From: Oscillatoriaceae cyanobacterium Prado104 | Lineage (GTDB): Bacteria; Cyanobacteriota; Cyanobacteriia; Cyanobacteriales; Microcoleaceae | Assembly: GCA_025454405.1 (NCBI GenBank) | Contig: JALOON010000061.1 | Location: 1 to 41,949, forward strand | DNA: 41,949 nucleotides | Direction: 5' to 3' | Part shown: positions 31,749-39,627 of the stretch, one piece after another | Layout of the letters: the number at the start of each line of letters is the position of its first letter | Position numbering within the stretch: position 1 is the first letter of the stretch | Made by a program: the position numbers and the translations under genes | The notes under the pieces: model-generated | The model's database searches: none | The model's input: the letters and a program-made list of their open reading frames with translations, nothing else | What the model was told of the DNA's origin: nothing

Positions 31749-31815
31749 ATCAGCCATCAGCCATCAGTTATCAGTTATCAGTTATGAGTTATCAGTTATT
31801 TGTTATTGGTTAATA
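31749..31815. repeat. ATCAGTTATCAGTTATCAG simple repeat
   Basis: A run of about 10-base words (CATCAGCCATCAGTTATCAG, then GTTATGAGTTATCAGTTATT) shortly after hetZ. Simple-sequence expansion; no ORF of interest. Confidence 0.85.
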
Positions 31816-31845
31816 TAGTGTGGAACGTTGACAAAAATTCTTAGA

Positions 31846-32005
31846 GGGGCGAGTTCACCAACTATATATAAAGATAACCAACAATTCAGATAAACTCGCC
31901 CCCGCCTCACGATAATTTTTCAGGTAAATTAATATTATTTGTTGGGTTGGGGCGAGTTTTTAAGATTGTTTGTTTGGTGTCGATTGTTGTTGGCGAACCC
32001 GCCCC
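31846..32005. repeat. Pair of GGGGCGAGTT hairpin elements
   Basis: Two elements of about 57 bases: 31846-31902 (GGGGCGAGTT ... AACTCGCCCC, perfect 10-base ends, centre with AACTATATATAAAGATAACC) and 31949-32005 (GGGGCGAGTTT ... GAACCCGCCCC, imperfect). They lie between the convergent hetZ and clpC genes. Confidence 0.85.
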
Positions 32006-32043
32006 TAGGGAACTTACGTATTTAGATAATTAATTAGAGCGAA

Positions 32044-32078
32044 GAAGCAGAGAATTATTGAAATTCTCTGCTTCTTTT
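32044..32078. terminator. Intrinsic terminator between hetZ and clpC
   Basis: Perfect 13-base stem GAAGCAGAGAATT / AATTCTCTGCTTC with a 5-base loop and TTTT after the stem on the plus strand. It lies between two convergent genes, 116 bases beyond the clpC stop, and could serve both directions. Confidence 0.8.
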
Positions 32079-32193
32079 ATGATAAAATATCGATCGCCCT
32101 TTGCCAAATATTAAGGGTTTGGCTTTCTCCGCCTGTTTCAGCGGGCAGCGAACAGCTAACAATTTTCCACTGTCAACTGTCAACTGTCAACTA

Positions 32194-34671
32194 TTACTCA
32201 GCGCCTTGCGGTAACAATTCCCGCTTTTCGCCTTGCAACACCTTGACAACGCCAGATTCATCCACATCAACTAGGGCGATATCGCCATCTTTGATGCGTC
32301 CCGAAAGGATTTCCTCAGCCAAGCTATCTTCCAGCAACCGCATGATGGCGCGGCGCAGCGGGCGAGCTCCGTAACTGGGATTGTAACCTTCCTCTACCAA
32401 ACGTTCTTTGAAACGATCGGTTACTTCCAAAGTAATGCCCTGTTCCGTCAAGCGGCCGAACACTTCTTTGAGCATGATGACAGCGATTTCTTTGACTTCC
32501 TCTTTGTTCAACTGGCGGAAGACAATTATTTCGTCGAGACGGTTCAAGAATTCCGGGCGGAAGTAGTTCTTCAGTTCTTCGTTTACCAAGGAACGAATGC
32601 GGTTGTAATTAGCATCGGTTTGATTTTCGCTGAACTCGAAACCGAGGCCGCCGCCGCCTTTTTCAATGACCTTAGAACCGATGTTTGAGGTCATAATTAA
32701 CAGCGTGTTTTTGAAGTCCACTGTGCGACCTTTCGCGTCGGTTAAACGGCCGTCTTCTAATATTTGCAGCAGCATATTGAAGACATCGGGGTGAGCTTTT
32801 TCGATTTCATCGAACAGCACCACGGTGTAGGGACGGCGGCGGACTGCTTCCGTCAGTTGACCGCCTTCGTTGTAGCCGACGTACCCTGGCGGAGAACCGA
32901 TCAGTTTGGAAACGGTGTGGCGTTCCATGTATTCCGACATATCCAAGCGAATCATCGCTTCTTCGGAACCGAAGAAATAGGAAGCCAAGGCTTTTGTCAG
33001 TTCGGTTTTGCCGACGCCTGTGGGGCCGGAGAAGATGAAACTGGCGATCGGCCTGTTGGGATTTTTCAACCCGACGCGGGCGCGACGGATAGCGCGAGAA
33101 ACAGCTTTTACTGCTTCTTCCTGTCCGATCAAGCGCTGGTGCAAAGTATCTTCCATGTGCAGCAGCTTTTCGGATTCGGATTCGGTGAGTTTGTTCACCG
33201 GAACGCCCGTCCAACTTGCCACGATTTGCGCGATATCTTCTTCCGTAACTACTGGGGATGGGTCGGTTTCGCCGCGGGCCGCCGAATCGGTTTTTTTCGC
33301 TTGGGAAATCGCGCGAATTTCGGCTTTAATTGTCATTTCCCGATCGCGCAATTCCCCTGCTTTATCAAAGTCTTGAGAACGGACGGCTTCGTCTTTATCT
33401 TTGAGGACTTGGCGCAGTTCTTTGTCAAGTTCTTTGGCCGCGGGGGGAAGTTGCGAGTTGATCAAACGAACTCTCGAACCTGCCTCGTCTACCAAGTCGA
33501 TCGCCTTGTCGGGCAAATAGCGATCGGAAATGTAACGATCTGAGAGTTTGGCCGCAGCTTCCAAAGCCGTGTCCAAAATCTTCAGTTTGTGGTGCTGTTC
33601 GTAGCGTTCCCGCAGGCCGAAGAGAATTTCGATCGTCTCGTCAACTGTCGGTTCGCCCACCATTACCGGTTGGAAGCGCCGTTCTAAGGCTGCGTCGCGT
33701 TCGATGTGCTTGCGGTACTCGTCAAGGGTGGTAGCGCCGATGCACTGGAGTTCGCCGCGGGCCAGGGCGGGCTTGAGGATGTTGGCGGCGTCGATCGCCC
33801 CTTCAGCAGCACCCGCACCGATCAAAGTGTGCACTTCGTCAATCACTAAAATGACGTTGCCGGCGGTGCGGATTTCGTCCATGATTTTTTTGAGGCGTTC
33901 CTCAAATTCGCCCCGGTATTTCGTACCGGCGACCAACAAGCCGATATCCAGAGTCACCACCCGCTTTTCTTCGAGGATGTCGGGGATATCGTTGTTGGCG
34001 ATGCGCTGGGCGAGGCCTTCCGCGATCGCCGTTTTACCTACTCCGGGCTCGCCGATCAGGACTGGGTTATTTTTAGTACGGCGACCGAGAATTTGAATTA
34101 CCCGTTCGATTTCTTTTTGGCGTCCGACTACCGGATCGAGCTTGCCATCGGCCGCCATTTGAGTTAAATTAGCTCCGAACTCATCTAAAGTTGGAGTTTT
34201 CGTGCGCGCGCCGCCGCCCGTAGCTGCGACCTCTGCGGTTTCGCCCAACATCCGAATTACTTGGGTGCGGACTTTCGACAAATCTACGCCCAGATTTTCC
34301 AGGACTCTGGCAGCTACGCCCTCACCTTCTCGGATCAAACCCAGCAGCAGGTGCTCGGTGCCTATATAATTGTGTCCGAGTTGGCGAGCTTCTTCGAGGG
34401 ACAGTTCCAGAACCCGCTTGGCGCGGGGGGTAAACGGAATTTCTACTGCTACGAAACCCGAGCCGCGGCCGATGATTTTTTCAACTTCAATGCGCGCGTC
34501 TTTCAGGTTCACGCCCATTGACTTGAGGACTTTAGCTGCAACCCCGGTTCCCTCACCGATTAACCCGAGAAGGATCTGTTCGGTTCCCACGAAGTTGTGA
34601 CCCAGGCGGCGAGCTTCTTCCTGGGCCAACATAATTACTTTTATTGCTTTTTCTGTGAAGCGTTCAAACAT
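32194..34671 (-). CDS. clpC: ATP-dependent Clp protease ATPase subunit ClpC
   Basis: 825 residues, the usual length. An Hsp100 unfoldase that feeds proteins to ClpP. In order: two Clp N repeats (FTEKAIKVIMLAQEEARRLG and the copy near residue 78), first AAA+ module (Walker A GEPGVGKTAIAEG, Walker B VILVIDEVHTL), a UVR/middle domain (KDKDEAVRSQDFDKAGELRD), and second AAA+ module (Walker A GPTGVGKTELTKA) with the ClpP-binding and C-terminal D2 region. This layout separates ClpC from ClpB and ClpA. In cyanobacteria ClpC is essential and abundant. Start ATG 34671; the upstream region is long and has an extended -10-like word at 34947-34955. Confidence 0.98.
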   Translation of the reverse strand: MFERFTEKAIKVIMLAQEEARRLGHNFVGTEQILLGLIGEGTGVAAKVLKSMGVNLKDARIEVEKIIGRGSGFVAVEIPFTPRAKRVLELSLEEARQLGHNYIGTEHLLLGLIREGEGVAARVLENLGVDLSKVRTQVIRMLGETAEVAATGGGARTKTPTLDEFGANLTQMAADGKLDPVVGRQKEIERVIQILGRRTKNNPVLIGEPGVGKTAIAEGLAQRIANNDIPDILEEKRVVTLDIGLLVAGTKYRGEFEERLKKIMDEIRTAGNVILVIDEVHTLIGAGAAEGAIDAANILKPALARGELQCIGATTLDEYRKHIERDAALERRFQPVMVGEPTVDETIEILFGLRERYEQHHKLKILDTALEAAAKLSDRYISDRYLPDKAIDLVDEAGSRVRLINSQLPPAAKELDKELRQVLKDKDEAVRSQDFDKAGELRDREMTIKAEIRAISQAKKTDSAARGETDPSPVVTEEDIAQIVASWTGVPVNKLTESESEKLLHMEDTLHQRLIGQEEAVKAVSRAIRRARVGLKNPNRPIASFIFSGPTGVGKTELTKALASYFFGSEEAMIRLDMSEYMERHTVSKLIGSPPGYVGYNEGGQLTEAVRRRPYTVVLFDEIEKAHPDVFNMLLQILEDGRLTDAKGRTVDFKNTLLIMTSNIGSKVIEKGGGGLGFEFSENQTDANYNRIRSLVNEELKNYFRPEFLNRLDEIIVFRQLNKEEVKEIAVIMLKEVFGRLTEQGITLEVTDRFKERLVEEGYNPSYGARPLRRAIMRLLEDSLAEEILSGRIKDGDIALVDVDESGVVKVLQGEKRELLPQGAE

Positions 34672-34742
34672 GATTTATTCCCATCACCTGCTGCTATGTG
34701 CCCGTTTCGAGGTCACGCTCGCACGACGAGCGTTGGTATTTT

Positions 34743-34756
34743 CGAGTGTTAACTCG
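34743..34756. other. CGAGT-GTTA-ACTCG inverted repeat upstream of clpC
   Basis: A 5-base perfect inverted repeat 72 bases upstream of the clpC start; a second small hairpin GCTCG-CACGA-CGAGC lies at about 34715-34729. Either may shape the leader or bind a regulator. No known heat-shock (CIRCE) or LexA site fits. Confidence 0.3.
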
Positions 34757-34946
34757 TAAAACTCAATTCTAGCGTGACACTTCTACTGCTCTGCCGCACT
34801 CGGCTGCGGTTGCAGATTCCAGGCTCATGTTGCAGGGTGGCTTTCAACTGGGAAGGCCCAGATGGCGGCTGACCTACAACCTCCCCCAGACTGCAAAAAG
34901 ATTGCTCTTTTTGGCCCGCGCCCAACCTACGACTTCGTATTGAAGG

Positions 34947-34955
34947 ATTTTAGCA
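34947..34955 (-). promoter_or_regulatory. Possible extended -10 promoter for clpC
   Basis: On the minus strand TGCTAAAAT fits an extended -10 (TGnTAnnnT). It would start a leader of about 270 bases. No good -35 precedes it, which is allowed for extended -10 promoters. The rest of 34757-35058 shows no gene. Confidence 0.3.
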
Positions 34956-35058
34956 CAATCTTTTTGGGTCTTACGCAGGCGCGATCGAAAGTCATAAATC
35001 TGAAACTTTGTGAAGTTTTCTTTACAAAACTTATTGGCGGGACGGGCGATCGAGCCTT

Positions 35059-35247
35059 TCAGGGCCGTAACTTCCATATTTTCCGGTAGGCTGTTTCGCA
35101 GCCAAGTTTTTCGTAGAAAGCAATTGCTTCTTTGTTGAATTCCCAAACAATTAACTCGATCTGACCAAAACTCAAATCTCCGGTAAGTGCGATCGAATCT
35201 CGATCGATCGTAAAATCACCGAGTGCCTCACAGCACGATCGACCACC
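35059..35247 (-). pseudogene. GNAT acetyltransferase, C-terminal remnant
   Basis: An open stretch reading ALGDFTIDRDSIALTGDLSF, then GQIELIVWEFNKEAIAFYEK and LGCETAYRKIWKLRP before its stop. This is the last motif block of a GNAT acetyltransferase (N-x-x-A-x-x-F-Y-x-x-x-G-F, here Cys for Phe). The acetyl-CoA-binding motif (Q/RxxGxG/A) and the whole N-terminus are missing; the frame runs into a hairpin repeat at 35251. It has no credible start codon. It lies just beyond the end of the arsenic operon; I cannot say whether it ever belonged to it. Confidence 0.7.
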
Positions 35248-35250
35248 CAG

Positions 35251-35318
35251 ATAGAAACCGGGTTTTTAACGAAAAATCTCGGCTTTGATGCAGAGTCTTT
35301 GCCAAAAACCCGGTTTCT
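35251..35318. repeat. AGAAACCGGGTTTTT hairpin element at a gene break
   Basis: Arms GAAACCGGGTTTTTAACG and GCCAAAAACCCGGTTTCT pair around about 35 bases. It adjoins the truncated edge of the GNAT remnant. Confidence 0.85.
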
Positions 35319-35350
35319 GACGTTGGTGCAAGATGTCAGGTAGATAGCAC

Positions 35351-35746
35351 TTATTGCAGAGACTCAACTAATTTTTCCACTCTTTCTTTGATTTCATCTC
35401 TGACGCGGTGAAAAGTTTCGATCGACTTGCCATCTGGATCGTCTAATTGCCAATCTTCAAACACATTTCGCAACACCCACGCTTCGGGTAAATTCACGCC
35501 GCAGCCGCACAAAGAAATTACTGCATCGTAATCATCTGCATTGAATTCGCTTAAGGGGTTAGAAGTTTGGTCGGTGATATCAATGCCGATTTCTGACATG
35601 ACTTGAATTGCTGTCGGGTGAACTCTGCTTGATTCCAAGCCAGAACTGGTAACGGCAATTTTACCCTCTCCTATGGTTTTCGCAAATCCTTCTGCCATTT
35701 GCGATCGACAGGAGTTTCTTTTGCACACAAACATTACTTTTTTCAT
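35351..35746 (-). CDS. arsC: Arsenate reductase, Synechocystis (glutaredoxin-linked) type
   Basis: 131 residues with a low-molecular-weight phosphatase fold. It reduces arsenate to arsenite. P-loop VCKRNSCRSQ holds Cys8 and Cys13; Cys80 and Cys82 (SLCGCGVN) are the further redox cysteines known in the Synechocystis enzyme, which uses glutathione and glutaredoxin. DWQLDDPDGKSIETF is typical of the family. The start is ATG 35746; a longer frame continues into the palindromic repeat between arsH and arsC and was rejected. It is the last gene of the ars operon, 94 bases after arsH. Confidence 0.95.
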   Translation of the reverse strand: MKKVMFVCKRNSCRSQMAEGFAKTIGEGKIAVTSSGLESSRVHPTAIQVMSEIGIDITDQTSNPLSEFNADDYDAVISLCGCGVNLPEAWVLRNVFEDWQLDDPDGKSIETFHRVRDEIKERVEKLVESLQ

Positions 35747-35781
35747 GTTTTTTTCGTTCCGATATGATGTGCTATAAAATT

Positions 35782-35841
35782 GGTTTGTAGTGAGGACTTT
35801 AGTCCGCAAATTTGATAGGACTGAAGTCCGTACTGCGAACC
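35782..35841. repeat. GTAGTG-ACTTTAGTCC palindromic element, copy D
   Basis: Same family as at 5156, 6134 and 17269. It lies between arsH and arsC inside the operon and its right end (GCGAACC) touches the arsH stop codon (35841-35843). As a hairpin in the mRNA it could uncouple arsC expression or protect the upstream message. Confidence 0.9.
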
Positions 35842-36500
35842 TAAGACTTAGTTTCAAGGGCGCGATTTGCGATCGCGATTGTCTCTTTGGCCGCTTTTTC
35901 TTTGCGTTCGCTGTGGCGATCGGTCAAATAATCCACTTGCTCTCGCAACAACATAGTAAACTTGTAAAGTTCCTCCATGACATCAATAACGCGATCGCGA
36001 TAAGGCGAATCTTTCATCGTTCCATCTTCATGAAATTCTTGATAAGCTTTAGCCACCGAAGACTGATTCGGAATCGTAAACATCCGCATCCAACGGCCCA
36101 AAATTCTCAAACTATTCACAGCATTAAAAGACTGCGAACCCCCGCTAACTTGCATCACCGCTAAAGTGCGACCTTGAGTCGGTCTGACGGCCCCAATACT
36201 TAAAGGAATCCAATCAATTTGGTTTTTGATAATTCCCGTAATATTGCCGTGCATTTCTGGACTCGACCACACTTGACCCTCGGACCACAAACTCAATTCC
36301 CGCAATTCTTGAACTTTGGGATGCGTATCGGGAACGCTGCCGTAAATTGGCAATTCCTGAGGATTGAAAAACCGAACTTCTGCACCTAATTCCTCGATAA
36401 TTCGAGCTGCTTCTTCTGCCAACAAGCGGCTGTAAGAACGCTCTCTTAAGGAACCGTATAAAAACAAAATCCTCGGTTTGTGAGTAAAACTAGACATCAT
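35841..36500 (-). CDS. arsH: ArsH NADPH-dependent FMN oxidoreductase
   Basis: 219 residues. Flavodoxin-like fold: FMN-binding LFLYGSLRERSYSRLLAEEA, EMHGNITGIIKNQIDWIPLS and the SGGSQSFNAVNSLR loop. ArsH proteins reduce quinones or oxidise organoarsenicals, depending on the organism; the Synechocystis protein is a quinone and flavin reductase. Start ATG 36500, with a second ATG one codon later. It lies 27 bases after acr3, between acr3 and arsC, the same order acr3-arsH-arsC as the arsBHC operon of Synechocystis. Confidence 0.95.
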   Translation of the reverse strand: MMSSFTHKPRILFLYGSLRERSYSRLLAEEAARIIEELGAEVRFFNPQELPIYGSVPDTHPKVQELRELSLWSEGQVWSSPEMHGNITGIIKNQIDWIPLSIGAVRPTQGRTLAVMQVSGGSQSFNAVNSLRILGRWMRMFTIPNQSSVAKAYQEFHEDGTMKDSPYRDRVIDVMEELYKFTMLLREQVDYLTDRHSERKEKAAKETIAIANRALETKS

Positions 36501-36527
36501 TAGCAGCCATCAAAAATCCAACACAAA

Positions 36528-37676
36528 TCAATGGAAAGAACTTACACATCGGGGGTCGCGCAAAGATGCCTTTTCGGGATCTCGCGGGAACCAAAATGCT
36601 GTACGCTTGCACAATTCCACCAACATTAACATTACAGGAACTTCGATTAAAACCCCTACTACTGTCGCCAGTGCCGCCCCAGAATTCAAGCCGAAAAGCA
36701 TGACAGCAGTGGCAATAGCTACCTCAAAATGATTGCTCGCACCAATCAATGCTGCCGGTGCAGAATCTTCATAAGTCATCTTGAGTTTCAATGCTGCCGC
36801 ATAAGAAATCAGGAAAATAAAGTTAGTCTGGATAAACAGCGGCACGGCAATCAAGAGAATGTGCAGGGGATTGTTGACAATCAATTCGCCCTTAAATGCA
36901 AACAAGAGAATTAACGTAATCAAGAGTGCAGCAGTCGCAACTGGACTTAAATATTTGAGAAACTCGCGATCGAACCATTCGCGTCCCTTATGTTTGAAAA
37001 TCCAGTAACGGCTGTACATTCCCGCAGCTAGCGGCAACCCTACATAAATTAGCACGGACAGTACAATTGTTTGCCAAGGTACTACTAAATCATTTGCTGC
37101 TAGCAACCATCTTCCCAAGGGTGCGTAGAGAAACAACATGGTCAGGGAATTCACTGCTACCATTACTAGCGTATGTCCTTGATTGCCATAGGAAAGATAT
37201 CCCCACATTAACACCATCGCCGTACAAGGGGCAATTCCTAACAGAATCGTCCCTGCAATGTAAGAGTTTGCCAGCGAAACTTCACTGCCCCGAATTACTT
37301 CTGTACCAGCAATCAGGGGGCGAAATAGCCAGCCTAAGAAAAATTGGGAAAATGCCACCATCGTAAAGGGCTTAATTAACCAATTAACTACTAACGTGAG
37401 AATAACTGGTTTAGGTGCGCGCAGAGCATTTGTTGCCTGAGTGAAGTCAATTTTCACCATGATGGGATACATCATAAAAAACAGGCAAATAGCAATTGGA
37501 ATCGATACCTGATAAATGCTCATGGCATCGAGTGTTACGGCGACACCGGGGAATAATCGACCTAGCACAATTCCCGCTACAATACACAGAAATACCCAAA
37601 GGGTGAGATATCTTTCAAAAAAACTGAGCTTGTTTGCTATTTGAACGGGTGCGGTAGTAGATTGAGGGTGGTTCAT
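36528..37676 (-). CDS. acr3: Arsenite efflux permease, ACR3 family
   Basis: 382 residues, about ten membrane helices. It exports arsenite (and perhaps antimonite) using the proton gradient. The conserved GIAPCTAMVLMWGYLSYG block holds Cys151, which is needed for transport in studied ACR3 proteins. Start ATG 37676 has AAGGA 10 bases upstream; a longer frame to 37712 begins right at the end of the pstS gene and lacks a ribosome site. It is 36 bases after the PstS-like gene. In Synechocystis the same gene is called arsB. Confidence 0.95.
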   Translation of the reverse strand: MNHPQSTTAPVQIANKLSFFERYLTLWVFLCIVAGIVLGRLFPGVAVTLDAMSIYQVSIPIAICLFFMMYPIMVKIDFTQATNALRAPKPVILTLVVNWLIKPFTMVAFSQFFLGWLFRPLIAGTEVIRGSEVSLANSYIAGTILLGIAPCTAMVLMWGYLSYGNQGHTLVMVAVNSLTMLFLYAPLGRWLLAANDLVVPWQTIVLSVLIYVGLPLAAGMYSRYWIFKHKGREWFDREFLKYLSPVATAALLITLILLFAFKGELIVNNPLHILLIAVPLFIQTNFIFLISYAAALKLKMTYEDSAPAALIGASNHFEVAIATAVMLFGLNSGAALATVVGVLIEVPVMLMLVELCKRTAFWFPRDPEKASLRDPRCVSSFH

Positions 37677-37712
37677 TGAACGATCTTTTCCTTGAAAAGT
37701 GCTGAGAAACAA

Positions 37713-38741
37713 CTAAAACTTGCTCTCTTTTTTTAATAATTCTGCAATGGTTAAGTCAAACTGAGCTTGACCGTCGAACACAGTTCCAACTTTGCCATTG
37801 TAGAAATTCTTGTAAATCAGTTGATAGCCTTCCTTCGGTAAGGGAATATAACCTACAGAACCAACTAAGGTCGGAGCTTGTTTCATGTAGAATTCTACAA
37901 AGCTGCGTACTTCTGATTTATTTTGAGCGGAGTTATAGCTGACATAGATAAATAGAGGTCGCGCTAGGGGATTATATTGAGCTTTTTCTACAGTTTCTCG
38001 CGAAGGCTGTACTGGTCCTTTGCCCCTGTCGATAGCTAAAGCTTTCAATTGACTTTGGTTTTGTTCGTAATAGGCAAATCCAAAGTAACCCAAAGCATTT
38101 TCGTCTTTAATAATTCCCTGCACTAAAACCGTATCGTCTTCGCTGTCTGTATAATCGGTGCGGCTGGATTTAGCAGTACCTATTACGGCCTCCGTGAAGT
38201 AGTCAAATGTACCGGAATCTTTACCTGCGCCGTAGAGGGTTATCGGTCGATTCGGCCAATTGGGTCGAATTTGATTCCAAGTTTTGATTTTATCTTGGGC
38301 TGTCGGTTCCCAAAGTTTTTTTAATTCATCGACAGTAATGTCTTTTGCCCAGTCATTTTTGGGATTGACTGCGACTGTCAGGGCGTCAAAAGCAACTGGC
38401 AATTCGTAATAGCGAATGCCTGCTTTGTCGCACTCCTCCATCTCCTCTTTACGGATGGGTCGCGAGGCGTTGCTGATATCTGTTTCGCCAGCACAAAACT
38501 TTTTAAATCCACCGCTAGTACCGGAAAATTCAACTGTAATTTGTGCTTTGTTGGGGTTGGTATTTTGATATGCTTTGGCTATTGCATCCGTAATTGGATA
38601 CACGGTACTGGAACCGTCAATTTTAATGCTTTGCGACTCTTGCGACTGGACTTGCGTGCAAGAATTAAGGAGCGCGATCGCACCTACAGTCAAAGTAATT
38701 ATACTAAGTGCGGTAAGTTTGGGCTTGTTTGCGGGATTCAT
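37713..38741 (-). CDS. PstS-like phosphate/arsenate-binding lipoprotein in the ars operon
   Basis: 342 residues. The lipobox LLNSC (Cys28) marks a lipoprotein. The ligand-binding loops are of PstS/SphX type: KIDGSSTVYPITDAIAKAYQ, EFSGTSGGFKKFCAGETDIS, and YGAGKDSGTFDYFTEAVIG. PstS proteins bind phosphate and feed the PstCAB importer, none of which is nearby. As the first gene behind an ArsR-type operator, it should be made when arsenic is present. Possible roles: a phosphate-selective receptor to keep phosphate uptake running in arsenate, or an arsenic-oxyanion binder or sensor. Start ATG 38741 with AAGG 5 bases upstream. Confidence 0.9.
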   Translation of the reverse strand: MNPANKPKLTALSIITLTVGAIALLNSCTQVQSQESQSIKIDGSSTVYPITDAIAKAYQNTNPNKAQITVEFSGTSGGFKKFCAGETDISNASRPIRKEEMEECDKAGIRYYELPVAFDALTVAVNPKNDWAKDITVDELKKLWEPTAQDKIKTWNQIRPNWPNRPITLYGAGKDSGTFDYFTEAVIGTAKSSRTDYTDSEDDTVLVQGIIKDENALGYFGFAYYEQNQSQLKALAIDRGKGPVQPSRETVEKAQYNPLARPLFIYVSYNSAQNKSEVRSFVEFYMKQAPTLVGSVGYIPLPKEGYQLIYKNFYNGKVGTVFDGQAQFDLTIAELLKKESKF

Positions 38742-38779
38742 TGACCTTACCCGATGCCATAATTCTGGGTTACAGTCGA

Positions 38780-38807
38780 ATCATATCAATAAAATTTGAT
38801 ATGTCAA
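38780..38807 (-). promoter_or_regulatory. Promoter of the pstS-acr3-arsH-arsC operon
   Basis: On the minus strand TTGACA (38807-38802) is followed after 16 bases by TATGAT (38785-38780), close to the sigma-70 consensus. The transcript should begin near 38773, about 30 bases before the PstS-like start codon. The ArsR-type operator fills the spacer and overlaps both boxes. Confidence 0.8.
38782..38803. promoter_or_regulatory. ArsR operator
   Basis: Perfect inverted repeat CATATCAA-N6-TTGATATG. It contains ATCAA-N6-TTGAT, the site reported for Synechocystis ArsR. It lies between the -35 and -10 boxes, so bound repressor would block polymerase, and arsenite-bound ArsR would release it. Only one copy was found, and none upstream of arsR itself. 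Confidence 0.82.
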
Positions 38808-38857
38808 GTATGGAGGAAAACAAACAGGCAATAAATATATTAAGAAATATTGATTGG

Positions 38858-39211
38858 TCAACTCGCGTCGGTACAGGGGCGGGCGGGCAGGATCTGACTG
38901 AAGCGGCGGTATTCGGCGAGGTACTGTTCGAGGGCGACAAATTGGGTCAAATTGAGGCTGTAATAGATCCAGCGACCTTCTTGGCGGCTGCTGACTAAAG
39001 CTGCTTCCTTTAAGGCTTTGAGGTGAAAAGAGAGTTTGGGCTGAGGTACGGAAAGTCGATCGCACAATTCGCAAACGCACAATTCCTGTTCCCGCAGCAA
39101 CTCCAAAATTTGAAGCCGCAGCGGATCGGAAAGGGCATGAAAGCCAGCGACGATAAGTTTTTCGGAAATCAGTGACTGAGGGGGAGGCGCGATCGGCGAA
39201 TTTTTAACCAT
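38858..39211 (-). CDS. arsR: ArsR/SmtB-family arsenite-responsive repressor
   Basis: 117 residues, winged helix. The metalloid site lies in the third helix: ELCVCELC with Cys45, Cys47 and Cys50, the arsenite-binding arrangement of classical ArsR. DNA-recognition region VPQPKLSFHLKALKEAALVS and wing EGRWIYYSLN follow. It lies upstream of the operon on the same strand, with the operator between itself and the PstS-like gene, so it is probably transcribed separately and represses the genes downstream. In Synechocystis arsR is unlinked to the operon; here it is adjacent. Start ATG 39211. Confidence 0.92.
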   Translation of the reverse strand: MVKNSPIAPPPQSLISEKLIVAGFHALSDPLRLQILELLREQELCVCELCDRLSVPQPKLSFHLKALKEAALVSSRQEGRWIYYSLNLTQFVALEQYLAEYRRFSQILPARPCTDAS

Positions 39212-39298
39212 TAATCAAATAATCGAAGGAAGAAGGAAGGCACTACACGGATTATGACACGGATACACGGATGAATTATCCGTATGAACTGAGTCAAA

Positions 39299-39420
39299 AG
39301 TCAGAAGGAAGAAGGAAGAAGGAAGAAGGGAGAAGGAAAAATTTTACCCACTCTCAAATCCCAATCGACAATCAACAATTCAAATCTCAAATCTTCAATT
39401 CCCAATCAAAAATCCAAAAT
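39299..39420. repeat. GAAGGAAGAAGGAAGAAGG tract and AATCCCAATC-type low complexity
   Basis: A purine repeat of 7-base words (39299-39340) is followed by CAAATCTCAAATCTTCAATT wording like the complement of 27145-27290. It fills the spacer between arsR and the oxidoreductase (39212-39627). The rest holds a decayed GGTGCGCACTGCGTACC hairpin (39528-39549) and the half palindrome at 39591. Confidence 0.75.
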
Positions 39421-39590
39421 TTACTAAAATTGCTTGACAGTTAATAGTTGTCAGAATACCGATACAGTAAAATTTTAAAACATTATACCATTTTAGATGG
39501 TAGATTTCAAAAAATCTAAAAGCGGTAAGGTGCGCACTGCGTACCCTACATAAGCTGTTGGAAGCATTCGAGTTGATTCCTCATAAATTA

Positions 39591-39617
39591 TGCGGACTGA
39601 AGTCCTCACTACAAACC
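39591..39617. repeat. GTAGTG-ACTTTAGTCC palindromic element, half copy E
   Basis: Only the right arm is present (TGCGGACTGAAGTCCTCACT then ACAAACC). It ends 10 bases beyond the oxidoreductase stop, again next to a gene end. Confidence 0.8.
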
Positions 39618-39627
39618 TAGAGAATGA

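Noticed and set aside
34672..35058. CIRCE or LexA control of clpC
   Set aside because: No matching inverted repeat; only short, unspecific ones.
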